Assembly: GCF_001307035.1 (NCBI RefSeq)
Contig: NZ_LKIU01000005.1
Span: forward strand, 79,664 to 143,663
Source of the DNA: Arthrobacter sp. Edens01
GTDB lineage: Bacteria > Actinomycetota > Actinomycetes > Actinomycetales > Micrococcaceae
Direction of reading: 5' to 3'
Length of the DNA stretch: 64,000 nt
Shown piece after piece: positions 1 to 8,586 of the stretch. How positions within the stretch are numbered: the first letter of the stretch is position 1; every line of letters begins with the position of its first letter. Position numbers and translations under genes: made by a program. The notes under the pieces are model-generated. The model did no database searches. It had not been told where the DNA came from and saw nothing but the letters and a program-made list of their open reading frames with translations.

Positions 1-828
1 GCTCAGACCGAGACCGGCACCGCGACCAGTGCCCGTAAACGTCCGAGACGGGCCGAACGGCACCGGAACCAAAAACGCTCCCGGGTCCGCACCGAAGTTA
101 TGGTCCTCATCAGCGCAGACACTCTCGCCGGCGTAGACGAGCATCCGGCGGAGCTGAACGGGTATGGACCGGTCAGTGCCGAGACCGCACGCGCCATGAT
201 CCTCGAAGCACTGCACTGGACGCCTCTGCTCCAAGACCCAAACACGGGCGAAATCCTCAACGTTGGACGAACACGGCGGATCCCTGCCGGGCTCAAACGC
301 TGGCTTCAGGCCCGGGATGGAACGTGCAGATTCCCTGGCTGTTCAGTGAACGTCACCCACGCGGAGATCGATCACACGACGCCCTTCTCCCACGGCGGAC
401 CAACCGATCATGGGAACCTGGAACACCTCTGCCCCAAGCACCACAGGTTCAAGACCCTTGGCCACTGGAAGGCCCGGCAACCAGAAGCCGGAACCTTGGT
501 GTGGAGCTCACCCACCGGGCGTACCTACGTCACCGATCCGGCTTTGGATTATCTCTCTCAGGGGCCAGCCCCAATGCGGCGGGACGTTGTGGGGCCAGAT
601 CCAGTGCGGCGGGACGTTGTGGGGCCAGATCCAAAGCGGCGGGACGCTGTGGGGCCAGACCCAATGCTGCGAGAGCCAGTGTGGCGGGACGTTGTGGGGC
701 CAGATCCAGTGCGGCGAGACTCTGTGCGCGCAGACCCAATGCGGCGAGACTCGGTGCAGCGAGCCCCTGTGCGGCGAGACCCCCTGGAACAGAGCCACCA
801 ACCGAGTGACGATCCACCTCCCTTCTAG
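1..828 (+). CDS. DUF222/HNH endonuclease-like protein, 3' end (N-terminus outside window)
   Basis: The reading frame is open from the first base, so this is the C-terminal part of a longer protein. It carries the HNH motif typical of the actinobacterial DUF222/13E12 repeat family: a cysteine pair in CRFPGC, then EIDHTTPF, GGPTDHGNLEHLC and KHHR (codons roughly 110-155 of the visible part). The family is predicted to bind a metal and cut DNA; its biological role is not settled. After the HNH domain the protein ends in seven degenerate copies of a 10-residue unit, consensus GPDPxRRDxV, listed separately. Family assignment is by motif recognition only. Confidence 0.85.
   Translation, partial: AQTETGTATSARKRPRRAERHRNQKRSRVRTEVMVLISADTLAGVDEHPAELNGYGPVSAETARAMILEALHWTPLLQDPNTGEILNVGRTRRIPAGLKRWLQARDGTCRFPGCSVNVTHAEIDHTTPFSHGGPTDHGNLEHLCPKHHRFKTLGHWKARQPEAGTLVWSSPTGRTYVTDPALDYLSQGPAPMRRDVVGPDPVRRDVVGPDPKRRDAVGPDPMLREPVWRDVVGPDPVRRDSVRADPMRRDSVQRAPVRRDPLEQSHQPSDDPPPF
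562..786 (+). repeat. Tandem 30-bp coding repeats in the HNH protein tail
   Basis: Units start at 562, 592, 622, 652 (a 45-bp variant), 697, 727 and 757. Each encodes about ten residues of the form GPDPxRRDxV. The bases ggggccagayccaxtgcgg recur with few changes, so the repeats look recently amplified. They are in frame and change only the length of the charged C-terminal tail. Confidence 0.85.
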
Positions 829-974
829 GCAAGGGCAACTGCGTTCTAGACCAAGGGCACCACGTCCTCTCTCAGGGGCAACCGCCTTTCCGGGGCGCAA
901 TGCTCAGGCCGAGCCTCGACTCACGCCCACACCCTCAGCAACAGGACCGGCGGTGAATGGCACGATAGAAAGCG

Positions 975-2294
975 ATGAAACTCTTGAAACGCCCGAAGAA
1001 ACCGGGTGTGCTGCCCATGCCGCTCTGGCTGCAGGGAATGTTCGAACTGGGGCAGGCCGCAGTGCTGTCGGCCCTGGTCGTCATCCTGCCTCTCACGGGA
1101 GTGTGGGCAACCAACGGGTTTTCAGACCGGGACTACGCCTCACTGGCACGCCTGAGCGGACAAGCCTGGCTGCTACTCCACGGAGTACCGCTGTCACTGA
1201 GCTACCCGGCAGGAACGGTCGGCCCTGAACCCTCCGGGGGACTGCTTTCCCTCATTCCGCTGGGCCTGACAATGATCCCGTTCTTCCTCTGCTGGCGAGC
1301 CGGACGCCGGCTGGCCAGAGCCTCCTACACGGACCAGCTCTGGCAGGCACTGCTCGGAGCGCTCGGCACATATGCCATTCTGGGAATATGTGCAGCGTAC
1401 TTCTCCGCAAATGAGGATGTCAGTATCTCCCTCGTGGCCGGAGCCCTCATCCCCCTCATCTCGGCCGGACTAGGGGTGATCATTGGTGCAAGGGTGGAAG
1501 CCGGCTCATGGGTCCGGCTCATTGGCGTAGACCTGACCGACTGGATTGCCCGGACAAGCCAGCACTCACGCTGGGCAGGATCATATCTTTGGGCCGCTAT
1601 CCGGGCTGGAGTCGTGGGGATTACCGCTGCAGTTGGGCTGTCAGCAGTCCTCCTAGTGGTGGCACTGACCATTAGCTGGGCGGAAATCGTTACTGTCTAC
1701 GAAAAGCTCGACGCCGGAATCATCGGCGGCATTGTGCTCACGGTGGCACAGCTTGGGCTCCTGCCGAATCTCGTCGCCTGGACCCTGGCGTGGGCATCCG
1801 GCGCGGGTTTCAGCATCGGAACTGGAAGCATGATCAGCCCGCTGGAAACAACCGTCGGGCCGCTGCCCGCTGTCCCGGTCCTGGCTGCCCTCCCCACAGG
1901 GCAGCTCGAGTTCGCCTATGCCGCTCTCCTCATCCCTGTGGCCGCCGGAGTCCTGGCCGGGTGGTGGTTCCTGCGTGAGGGAGAGAACCACTTTGACGAA
2001 TGGCTTTCCATCAAGATCCGTGCCCGATGGTTCACGGCATCCGCCTCGACGGTTTGTCTGGGGGTTGTAATCGGTGTTGTCTCCGGACTCCTGGCCGCCG
2101 CGATCGCCCTGATTGCCCGCGGATCCCTTGGCATCGGCAGGTTCGTGGAGATCGGACCGGATCCGCTCTGGACTGGAATCTGGGTTGCAGCTGAAGTGGC
2201 TGTCGGAGCGGTTATCGGCTATGCCGCAGGGCCATGGCTGGAGCGCGAGAAAACACGGCGTCCTTCGGTTGGTGCAACAGGGGTGAACAGCTAG
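975..2294 (+). CDS. DUF6350 family multi-pass membrane protein
   Basis: A 439-residue integral membrane protein with about nine hydrophobic segments. It has a short basic N-terminus (MKLLKRPKKPG) and conserved-looking GVPLSLSYPAG and GGLLSLIPLGLTMIPF stretches, which I associate with DUF6350, an actinobacterial family usually found next to purN. Function is unknown. ATG at 975 follows a weak gaaag sequence; an internal ATG at codon 15 is possible. The last residues are polar and cytoplasmic in appearance. It is the first complete gene of a short run leading to purN, but two minus-strand membrane genes intervene, so it is not co-transcribed with purN. Confidence 0.8.
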   Translation: MKLLKRPKKPGVLPMPLWLQGMFELGQAAVLSALVVILPLTGVWATNGFSDRDYASLARLSGQAWLLLHGVPLSLSYPAGTVGPEPSGGLLSLIPLGLTMIPFFLCWRAGRRLARASYTDQLWQALLGALGTYAILGICAAYFSANEDVSISLVAGALIPLISAGLGVIIGARVEAGSWVRLIGVDLTDWIARTSQHSRWAGSYLWAAIRAGVVGITAAVGLSAVLLVVALTISWAEIVTVYEKLDAGIIGGIVLTVAQLGLLPNLVAWTLAWASGAGFSIGTGSMISPLETTVGPLPAVPVLAALPTGQLEFAYAALLIPVAAGVLAGWWFLREGENHFDEWLSIKIRARWFTASASTVCLGVVIGVVSGLLAAAIALIARGSLGIGRFVEIGPDPLWTGIWVAAEVAVGAVIGYAAGPWLEREKTRRPSVGATGVNS

Positions 2295-2303
2295 TTCCCG
2301 GTA

Positions 2304-2420
2304 CTAAGGGTCGAGTACATACCCGAGGACACCGCTCGTTACCAGCAGAAGCAGTCCGATAAACAGGACACCGAAACCACCGCAGATGAACCATATAAAC
2401 CGCCGTTCACCGGGTGTCAT
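2304..2420 (-). CDS. Putative 38-residue single-span membrane peptide
   Basis: Reading the minus strand from the ATG at 2420 to TAG at 2304 gives 38 residues. They form a polar start (MTPGERR), about 25 hydrophobic residues rich in F, G, L and V, and a short end (GYVLDP). There is no Shine-Dalgarno sequence, but TAGTAT lies exactly six bases before the ATG. This is the arrangement of -10 box and start codon seen at many other genes here, so a leaderless transcript is likely. It lies immediately downstream of, and convergent with, the DUF6350 gene. I know no family for it. Evidence for expression is indirect. Confidence 0.45.
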   Translation of the reverse strand: MTPGERRFIWFICGGFGVLFIGLLLLVTSGVLGYVLDP

Positions 2421-2426
2421 GCGCCG

Positions 2427-2432
2427 ATACTA
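2427..2432 (-). promoter_or_regulatory. -10 box (TAGTAT) for the 38-residue peptide, leaderless type
   Basis: TAGTAT on the minus strand with a six-base gap to the ATG at 2420. No convincing -35 hexamer is visible. Confidence 0.4.
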
Positions 2433-2549
2433 GCCAGGAAACGTGGAAGGCTGTCGGAGTAGGCGGGGAAAGGGGCCAGGGTTCTGAGCATGCAGCCCCG
2501 ATTGCAGAGCCCCCGAAAGCAAAGCCCCGGTCACACGGAACCGGACAAG

Positions 2550-2993
2550 CTACGGCTGCGAGATCATCCCGCCGAAGCTCAGGTAATCCTTGGTGCAGGT
2601 TTCCGTGGCCTGCACCGTCAGCGCCGACTGCATGCAGGTCTCGTACTTCTCGGTCATTGGCCACAGTGCAACCATTGCCGCAAGACCAATGGTCATGAAC
2701 GCCGTAGCGGCAATACCCATGGAGACCACAATGCGCATGAATCCGCCCATGCCAAACCGGACAACCTTCACAAGAGTCATGATTCCGACCACTAGGGCGG
2801 CAATACCCAGGATGAGCGGCAGCAGCTTCCAAGGCAGGGCCAGATCTGAGCTGATCAGCATTCCCAGCAGCAGGGCGATAAACACCCACATGTAGGACCG
2901 GGCTTCCTTGGACTGTGCCTCAGTGGGCTCCGGTTTGCGGGTTGCCGGGGGAAACGGCGGTCGCGGGCGTACATCAGGGCCGTCGTTATTCAT
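2550..2993 (-). CDS. Small membrane protein with proline-rich N-terminus
   Basis: A 147-residue protein. Residues 1-30 are polar and proline-rich; there are then about three to four hydrophobic segments (around 33-53, 57-78 and 86-112), followed by a short C-terminal part with two cysteines (YETCMQ and ETCTKDY) that could form a disulfide on the outer face. The layout resembles DUF4190-type actinobacterial membrane proteins, but I cannot assign the family firmly. The start at 2993 has no ribosome-binding site. A TAGGCT box six bases upstream suggests a leaderless transcript divergent from purN, whose own start is only 39 bp away. Confidence 0.75.
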   Translation of the reverse strand: MNNDGPDVRPRPPFPPATRKPEPTEAQSKEARSYMWVFIALLLGMLISSDLALPWKLLPLILGIAALVVGIMTLVKVVRFGMGGFMRIVVSMGIAATAFMTIGLAAMVALWPMTEKYETCMQSALTVQATETCTKDYLSFGGMISQP

Positions 2994-2999
2994 GGATTA

Positions 3000-3005
3000 A
3001 GCCTA
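3000..3005 (-). promoter_or_regulatory. -10 box (TAGGCT), leaderless start of the 2550-2993 gene
   Basis: TAGGCT on the minus strand, six bases from the ATG at 2993. It sits only 15 bp from the divergent purN -10 box, so the two promoters overlap. Confidence 0.55.
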
Positions 3006-3020
3006 GGCGACGCTTCGACC

Positions 3021-3026
3021 TAAGGT
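3021..3026 (+). promoter_or_regulatory. -10 box (TAAGGT), leaderless start of purN
   Basis: TAAGGT followed by six bases and the purN ATG at 3033. There is no Shine-Dalgarno sequence. Confidence 0.55.
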
Positions 3027-3032
3027 TGACAC

Positions 3033-3611
3033 ATGCGAATTGTTGTTCTCGTTTCAGGCACCGGCTCCAACCTCCAGGCAGTGCTCGACGCCGTTGCGGC
3101 AGGGGAGCTCGACGTCGAAATTGCTGCGGTTGGCGCGGACAGAAACGCAACCTACGGCATTGAGCGTGCAGCCGCAGCCGGGTATGAAACCTTCGTGGTG
3201 AACTTCAAGGACTACCCGGTGCGAGCAGACTGGAACCGCGCGCTGACCGAGAAAGTCGCCTCGTATGATCCCGACGTCGTCCTCTCCTCCGGATTCATGC
3301 GGATTGTTGACGAGCACTTCATCAACACGTTCGAAGGACGCTACGTCAATACACATCCCGCACTGCTGCCTTCATTCCCAGGCGCCCACGGCGTGCGGGA
3401 CGCACTCGCGTACGGAGTGAAGGTCACCGGATGCACGGTGCATATTGCCGACGCCGGAGTGGACACCGGTCCGATCCTGGCCCAGGCAGCGGTAGAGGTA
3501 CTCGATGGAGATACCGAGGAGACCCTGCACGAGCGCATCAAGGTGCAGGAACGCCGGCTGCTGATCGAGACCCTGAGCAAAATCAGCAAAGAAGGACTCC
3601 CAGCACTCTGA
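3033..3611 (+). CDS. purN: Phosphoribosylglycinamide formyltransferase PurN
   Basis: Transfers the formyl group of 10-formyl-THF to GAR in step 3 of cytoplasmic purine synthesis. The 192-residue length is normal. The N-terminal nucleotide-binding loop is VLVSGTGSNLQAVLD. The catalytic block contains NTHPALLPSFPGAHG with the Asn and His, and further on the Asp of GVDTGPIL. The start at 3033 is supported by the family N-terminus (MRIVVLVSGTGSN) and the TAAGGT box six bases before it. The usual actinobacterial partner purH is nearby but is separated by an MFS gene on the other strand. Confidence 0.97.
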   Translation: MRIVVLVSGTGSNLQAVLDAVAAGELDVEIAAVGADRNATYGIERAAAAGYETFVVNFKDYPVRADWNRALTEKVASYDPDVVLSSGFMRIVDEHFINTFEGRYVNTHPALLPSFPGAHGVRDALAYGVKVTGCTVHIADAGVDTGPILAQAAVEVLDGDTEETLHERIKVQERRLLIETLSKISKEGLPAL

Positions 3612-3687
3612 TACGGCATCCGGACGGCCCGGCGCCGGAGCCGCTTCGAGGCACCCGCCGCCCGGCTCAGCCACGGCCCCGGGAACC

Positions 3688-5040
3688 CTAGTCCAGTGCA
3701 GCACCCCGAGTCTCGGGCGAGAACCTGGCCATCCACAGCACAGCAGCCAGCACCAGCAGCCCGGCCACGGCAAATGAAAGCGGCAGCCCGAGGTACGGCC
3801 ACAGCACCGATACAAAAAGCAGCGGTCCGAAACCTGCACCAACCCGCGATGCGGTGGATGCCCAGCCAAATCCGCTGGCACGCAGCCGGGTCGGGTAGAG
3901 CTCCGAAACATAGGTGTAGAGCACCGGTATGGCCACCTGCACCACAAAGCCGTAGATCAAGAGCCATGTCGTTGCGGCAGCCGGAACATCAACCACCAGG
4001 GCAACCACAACCAGCGACGCCGCGGCAGCAGGACCTGTAATGCCCAGCAGCCACTTCCGGCCGACCCGCTCCACCAGCAGGGCCGCAGCAACAACACCCA
4101 GCAGGCCCACCGCCGCCATGCCCGACGTCGTGAGGAACGCCTTGTACTCGGCGTAGCCCGCATCCACGAGAATCTTCGGCATCCACTGCAGGGCCAGGTA
4201 GTAGACCAGCAGGATGGTCACAAACAGTGACCAGGCTGTCACCGTGGACTTCGGATTGGACCGCCACAGCTCGGCAAGCTGGCTGCCCGTGGTCTTTAGG
4301 GAGAACTTCTGCGCAGCCTCGGGCTCCGGGAGCCGCCATTCGGTCTGTGTTCCACCGGTGCGCCGGATCAGATCATTGATAACGGCGCGGGCTTCTTCCG
4401 TCCGTCCCTTACGGACCAGGAATAGCGGGGATTCCGGAACGGACCTCCGAACCCAGAAGACCAGCAGTGCCGGGAGGACCATAACCAGCATGGTCCAGCG
4501 CCAGTCAGCGACGGTCGCCATGATGACCGCTGAAGTAACGCCGCACAGTGCCGCCCCCACGGGCCACCAGCCGTCCATGGCCGTTAGGACACGGCCGCGC
4601 TGTTTACGCGGGGTGAACTCTCCAACCAGGGCATAGTCCACCGGAACGCACCCGCCCAGCCCCACGCCGGCCAGGAACCTAAAGACACAGAACCAGGCGA
4701 TGTCCGGAGCGAAGGCGCCGGCCACCGTGAAGATCGAGAAAATCAGCAGCGTGGCGGTAAAGGCCTGCTTGCGTCCAATCGCATCAGCAATTGAGCCCCA
4801 CAAAAACGCGCCGATCGCCATGCCCAGCAGGTTTGCCGTGCCAATCCAGGCAGCCTGCGCTGGAACCAGGTTCCACTCTTCCGAGAGCAGTGGGATCAGG
4901 ACGCCGTTCAGGGTGACATCCCAGGCATCGAACATAAAGCCCAGCCCGCCGATGAGAAAGATCCTGCCCTGGACACGCCACCGCCACGGCAGGTTCTGTA
5001 CCACCTCGTCGCCCGCGGGCAGGGAATGGGTCGTCGTCAT
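3688..5040 (-). CDS. MFS transporter (sugar/organic-acid porter type)
   Basis: A 450-residue, 12-span major facilitator. After a short cytoplasmic N-terminus come FMFDAWDVT in span 1 and the loop 2-3 signature GSIADAIGRKQAF; after span 4 comes PRKQRGR (residues about 150). The large loop between spans 6 and 7 contains RRSVPESPLFLVRKGRTEE, a SP/NiaP-like pattern, and the second-half signature VERVGRKWLLG is also present. The substrate cannot be told from sequence; candidates are sugars, aromatic acids or nicotinate. The ATG at 5040 has ggaagg ten bases upstream. It is divergent from purH, and an imperfect palindrome lies just upstream. Confidence 0.85.
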   Translation of the reverse strand: MTTTHSLPAGDEVVQNLPWRWRVQGRIFLIGGLGFMFDAWDVTLNGVLIPLLSEEWNLVPAQAAWIGTANLLGMAIGAFLWGSIADAIGRKQAFTATLLIFSIFTVAGAFAPDIAWFCVFRFLAGVGLGGCVPVDYALVGEFTPRKQRGRVLTAMDGWWPVGAALCGVTSAVIMATVADWRWTMLVMVLPALLVFWVRRSVPESPLFLVRKGRTEEARAVINDLIRRTGGTQTEWRLPEPEAAQKFSLKTTGSQLAELWRSNPKSTVTAWSLFVTILLVYYLALQWMPKILVDAGYAEYKAFLTTSGMAAVGLLGVVAAALLVERVGRKWLLGITGPAAAASLVVVALVVDVPAAATTWLLIYGFVVQVAIPVLYTYVSELYPTRLRASGFGWASTASRVGAGFGPLLFVSVLWPYLGLPLSFAVAGLLVLAAVLWMARFSPETRGAALD

Positions 5041-5062
5041 TGAGGGAGGGCCTTCCGCCGGT

Positions 5063-5087
5063 AGTTATAGTCAAAAATGCACTAACT
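5063..5087. promoter_or_regulatory. Imperfect palindrome in the MFS-purH intergenic region, possible operator
   Basis: The sequence has TAGT and ACTA half-sites around a nine-base centre, extended by outer AGT/ACT. It lies 23-47 bases before the MFS start. No regulator gene is adjacent, so the ligand and protein are unknown. Confidence 0.25.
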
Positions 5088-5150
5088 GCTGGACACTCTA
5101 CAACGCCCGGCCGTGGGAAGGATCCGCGGCGCGTAACGTACCGGAATTCA

Positions 5151-5315
5151 AGCTGGCTAAGCCACCAGCAAGCCTGGGTCAAAAAGGGTGACGCAGAGTT
5201 CGCCGAGTATTACCCGCTGCACCTCCCTCTGGAGGGGCCAAGGCATAAACTCGACCATGGGCCCGCCGATGGCCCGCGTGCATCGTTCGCCGATACCCAC
5301 TTGGAGTGACTTCCC
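5151..5315 (+). promoter_or_regulatory. Structured purH leader of unknown type
   Basis: The 275-bp gap before purH contains several helices: GCTGG with CCAGC at 5151-5170, CCTCC with GGAGG around 5222-5235, and a GGGC/GGCCC stem around 5259-5274. The octamer TTCGCCGA occurs at 5199 and again at 5286, each time followed closely by TACCC. It does not contain the ACUGGCG and CGCCUGGGC pair that defines the ZTP riboswitch before glyA. GGAG at 5303 is the purH ribosome-binding site. Confidence 0.3.
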
Positions 5316-6929
5316 GTGAGCAACACCCCCCTTGACCGTGTACCCATCCGCCGGGCCCTCATCTCGGTCTACGACAAGACCGGCCTGACGGAACTGGCTC
5401 AGGGCCTCTCCGCAGCAGGTGTCAGCATTGTCTCCACAGGCTCCACCGCCAAGCAGATCGCCGCGGCCGGCGTCGAAGTTACCGAGGTTGCTGAAGTCAC
5501 TGGCTTCGCCGAGTGCCTTGACGGCCGCGTCAAAACCCTCCACCCGCGCGTGCACGCCGGCATTCTGGCCGACCGCCGCCGCCAGGATCACCGCGACCAG
5601 CTGGATGAACTCGGCATCGAACCCTTTGACCTGGTGGTCGTGAACCTTTACCCGTTCGTGGAGACCGTGAAGTCCGGGGCCGCGCAGGACGACGTCGTCG
5701 AGCAGATCGACATCGGCGGGCCCTCCATGGTCCGTGCCGCCGCCAAGAACCACCCCTCTGTCGCCGTCGTCGTTGACCCGGCCAAGTACTCCGCTGTCAC
5801 CGCGGCCGCCGCTGAAGGCGGCTTTGACCTAAACGCCCGACGCCGCCTGGCCGCCGAAGCGTTCGCGCACACCGCCGCCTATGACACAGCCGTAGCCAAG
5901 TGGACTGCCGCGCAGTTCGGCGACGGCACCGAAGAAGGAGCCACCTGGCCCGCCTATACCGGCATGGCGCTGGAACGTTCCGAGGTGCTGCGCTACGGCG
6001 AAAACCCGCACCAGGCTGCCGCGCTCTATGCGGACCAGGACTCGATGCCCGGCGTCGCCCAGGCAGACCAGCTGCACGGCAAGGCCATGTCCTACAACAA
6101 CTACGTCGACGCCGATGCCGCCCTGCGCGCCGCTTTCGACTTCGATGAGCCGGCAGTCGCCGTCGTGAAGCATGCCAACCCGTGCGGCGTCGCAGTAGCG
6201 TCCCCGGGAGCTGCAGACCCGATCGCCAACGCCCACCTGAAGGCGCACGCCTGCGACCCGGTCTCTGCCTACGGCGGAGTCATCGCCGCCAACCGCACGG
6301 TTACCGCCGGCATGGCTGAGACCGTCAAGGACATCTTCACCGAGGTTGTCATCGCACCGGACTTCGAGCCGGAAGCCGTGGAAATCCTCTCCCGCAAGAA
6401 AAACATCCGCCTGCTCACCCTGCCGGACGGCTACGGCCGCAACCCGCTGGAGTTCCGCCAGGTTTCCGGCGGCGTACTGATGCAGCAGCCGGACACCGTT
6501 GAGGCTGAAGGCGACGATCCCGCGAACTGGACCCTGGCAGCGGGGGAGCCCGCGGACGAGAAGACCCTCGCGGACCTTGTTTTCGCCTGGCGGGCAGTCC
6601 GTGCAGCCAAGTCCAACGCGATCCTGCTGGCCCGCGACGGTGCCTCGGTGGGCGTGGGCATGGGCCAAGTGAACCGCGTCGATTCCTGCAAGCTGGCCGT
6701 CGAGCGTGCCAACACGCTGGCAGGCTCAGACGACGAGCGCGCCCGGGGCGCCGTAGCGGCGTCGGACGCTTTCTTCCCGTTCGCCGACGGGCTCGAGATC
6801 CTGCTGAACGCCGGCGTCCGCGCCGTTGTCCAGCCGGGCGGATCCGTGCGCGACGAAGAAGTCATCGCCGCAGCCAATGCGGCAGGTGTGCCGATGTACT
6901 TCACCGGCGCACGACACTTCTTCCACTAG
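5316..6929 (+). CDS. purH: Bifunctional AICAR formyltransferase/IMP cyclohydrolase PurH
   Basis: Carries out the last two steps of IMP synthesis. The 537 residues comprise an N-terminal IMP cyclohydrolase (MGS-fold) domain, with [14 protein letters not shown] and [15 protein letters not shown] in residues 15-95, and a C-terminal AICAR transformylase domain with the catalytic KHANPCGVA. The C-terminus ARHFFH is typical. The start is GTG at 5316 with GGAG nine bases upstream. Its substrate ZMP (AICAR) is the ligand class sensed by the riboswitch in front of glyA at 20.2 kb. A strong hairpin follows the stop. Confidence 0.97.
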   Translation: MSNTPLDRVPIRRALISVYDKTGLTELAQGLSAAGVSIVSTGSTAKQIAAAGVEVTEVAEVTGFAECLDGRVKTLHPRVHAGILADRRRQDHRDQLDELGIEPFDLVVVNLYPFVETVKSGAAQDDVVEQIDIGGPSMVRAAAKNHPSVAVVVDPAKYSAVTAAAAEGGFDLNARRRLAAEAFAHTAAYDTAVAKWTAAQFGDGTEEGATWPAYTGMALERSEVLRYGENPHQAAALYADQDSMPGVAQADQLHGKAMSYNNYVDADAALRAAFDFDEPAVAVVKHANPCGVAVASPGAADPIANAHLKAHACDPVSAYGGVIAANRTVTAGMAETVKDIFTEVVIAPDFEPEAVEILSRKKNIRLLTLPDGYGRNPLEFRQVSGGVLMQQPDTVEAEGDDPANWTLAAGEPADEKTLADLVFAWRAVRAAKSNAILLARDGASVGVGMGQVNRVDSCKLAVERANTLAGSDDERARGAVAASDAFFPFADGLEILLNAGVRAVVQPGGSVRDEEVIAAANAAGVPMYFTGARHFFH

Positions 6930-6950
6930 GAACACTCCAGCCACGCCCGG

Positions 6951-6993
6951 CCGCGGGCCGCACGGATCATGTCCGCATGCGGCCCGCGGTTTA
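6951..6993 (+). terminator. Terminator hairpin after purH
   Basis: Twelve-base perfect arms CCGCGGGCCGCA (6951-6962) and TGCGGCCCGCGG (6978-6989) followed by ttta. Confidence 0.65.
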
Positions 6994-7101
6994 GGGAGCG
7001 CATCTGCGCTGTGGCATAGTTGGACACAGAAACCAGACCCAAAAGCCGGGTCCCCGCATGTCTAAAGCCATGTCCGGACCCCCATTCCACAAGGAGACCG
7101 T

Positions 7102-8322
7102 GTGGCTGACAAAATCAAGGTTGTGGGCTCTGTCGTAGAGCTCGACGGCGACGAGATGACGCGGATCATCTGGCAGTTCATCAAGGACCGCCTGATCAAC
7201 CCGTACCTGGACGTAGACCTGAAGTACTACGACCTCTCGATCCAGAACCGTGACGCCACGGACGACCAGGTCACCATCGACGCAGCCAACGCCATCAAGG
7301 AACACGGCGTGGGCGTCAAGTGCGCAACCATCACCCCCGATGAGGCCCGCGTTGAAGAATTCGGCCTGAAGAAGATGTGGGTTTCCCCGAACGGAACTAT
7401 CCGCAACATCCTCGGCGGCGTCGTCTTCCGCGAACCGATCATCATCTCCAACATCCCGCGCCTGGTTCCGGGCTGGAACAAGCCGATCATCATTGGCCGC
7501 CACGCCCACGGCGACCAGTACAAGGCCACCAACTTCAAGGTTCCGGGTGCCGGCACCCTGACCCTGACCTACACCCCGGCTGACGGCGGCGAAGAAATCA
7601 AGCAGACCGTTGTTACGTACCCCGAAGAGGGCGGCGTGGCCATGGGCATGTACAACTTCAACGAGTCCATCAAGGACTTCGCGCGGGCATCCTTCGCCTA
7701 CGGCCTGCAGCGCAACTACCCGGTGTACCTCTCCACCAAGAACACGATCCTGAAGGCCTACGACGGCCAGTTCAAGGATCTGTTCCAGGAAGTCTTCGAC
7801 GCCGAGTTCAAGGACCAGTTCGAAGCGGCCGGCCTCACCTACGAGCACCGCCTGATCGATGACATGGTTGCCTCCGCAATGAAGTGGGAAGGCGGCTACG
7901 TCTGGGCCTGCAAGAACTACGACGGCGACGTCCAGTCGGACACGGTTGCCCAGGGCTTCGGCTCGCTGGGTCTTATGACCTCCGTGCTGATGACCCCGGA
8001 CGGCAAGACCGTTGAGGCCGAAGCTGCACACGGTACCGTGACCCGTCACTACCGCCAGCACCAGCAGGGCAAGCCCACCTCCACCAACCCGATCGCTTCG
8101 ATCTTCGCGTGGACCCGTGGCCTGATGCACCGCGGCAAGCTGGACAACACCCCCGAGGTCATCAACTTCGCGCAGACCCTTGAAGACGTCGTCGTCAAGA
8201 CTGTCGAATCCGGAAAGATGACCAAGGACCTGGCGCTGCTGGTCGGACCCGACCAGCCGTACCTGACCACCGAAGAGTTCCTCGCCGCACTGGACGAGAA
8301 CCTCAAGGTGCGCCTGGGCTAA
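7102..8322 (+). CDS. icd: NADP-dependent isocitrate dehydrogenase (homodimeric, eukaryote-like type)
   Basis: Oxidises isocitrate to 2-oxoglutarate in the TCA cycle. At 406 residues it is the short dimeric type, not the 740-residue monomeric enzyme found in many actinobacteria. Visible motifs are [12 protein letters not shown] at the N-terminus, SPNGTIRN (substrate), [13 protein letters not shown], the catalytic YxK region around residue 210 ([12 protein letters not shown]) and the NADP loop AAHGTVTRH. The GTG start at 7102 has aaggag five bases upstream. A CATAGT -10-like box lies at 7015 within a CTGTG/CACAG inverted repeat. A strong terminator follows. Confidence 0.96.
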   Translation: MADKIKVVGSVVELDGDEMTRIIWQFIKDRLINPYLDVDLKYYDLSIQNRDATDDQVTIDAANAIKEHGVGVKCATITPDEARVEEFGLKKMWVSPNGTIRNILGGVVFREPIIISNIPRLVPGWNKPIIIGRHAHGDQYKATNFKVPGAGTLTLTYTPADGGEEIKQTVVTYPEEGGVAMGMYNFNESIKDFARASFAYGLQRNYPVYLSTKNTILKAYDGQFKDLFQEVFDAEFKDQFEAAGLTYEHRLIDDMVASAMKWEGGYVWACKNYDGDVQSDTVAQGFGSLGLMTSVLMTPDGKTVEAEAAHGTVTRHYRQHQQGKPTSTNPIASIFAWTRGLMHRGKLDNTPEVINFAQTLEDVVVKTVESGKMTKDLALLVGPDQPYLTTEEFLAALDENLKVRLG

Positions 8323-8346
8323 GACCCAAGCTATAGCGCAGTAAAC

Positions 8347-8391
8347 AGCAGCCAGCCCCGGTCCGGAAAGGACCGGGGCTGGCTGCTCTTT
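8347..8391 (+). terminator. Rho-independent terminator after icd
   Basis: Perfect 18-bp stem (8347-8364 with 8370-8387), loop ggaaa, then ctttt. Confidence 0.9.
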
Positions 8392-8400
8392 TGGTGAGGG

Positions 8401-8439
8401 CGTTCCGGGCCCGCCGGGCGGGCCGGGCGGGCCCGAACG
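8401..8439 (-). terminator. GC-rich inverted repeat, possible hsp20 terminator
   Basis: CGTTCCGGGCCCGCC and GGCGGGCCCGAACG form a stem around a GC-rich loop. It lies 150 bp beyond the hsp20 stop, without a clear T-run. The 8440-8586 stretch otherwise holds only a repeated GAGCTCACTG. Confidence 0.35.
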
Positions 8440-8586
8440 GCGGCAACGAAACTCCTTCGCCCGCAGAGCTCGCTTGGAGTATTAAAGCCGCCTAACCCGG
8501 TCCGACCGGCGTACTCACTCAGGCGCCTCGTGAGCTCACTGCACTGCCTGCGAGCTCACTGTGGCACGTCAGGAGCGGGTTGAGGA

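Noticed and set aside
410-1228. 272-codon open frame overlapping the HNH tail and the DUF6350 start
   Set aside because: It is in a different frame from both recognisable proteins, has no domain, and its Cys/Gln/Gly-rich middle is just the 30-bp repeats read out of frame.
5151-5300. ZTP riboswitch before purH
   Set aside because: The required ACUGGCG and CGCCUGGGC pair is missing; only a loosely similar CCGCCGATGGCC is present.
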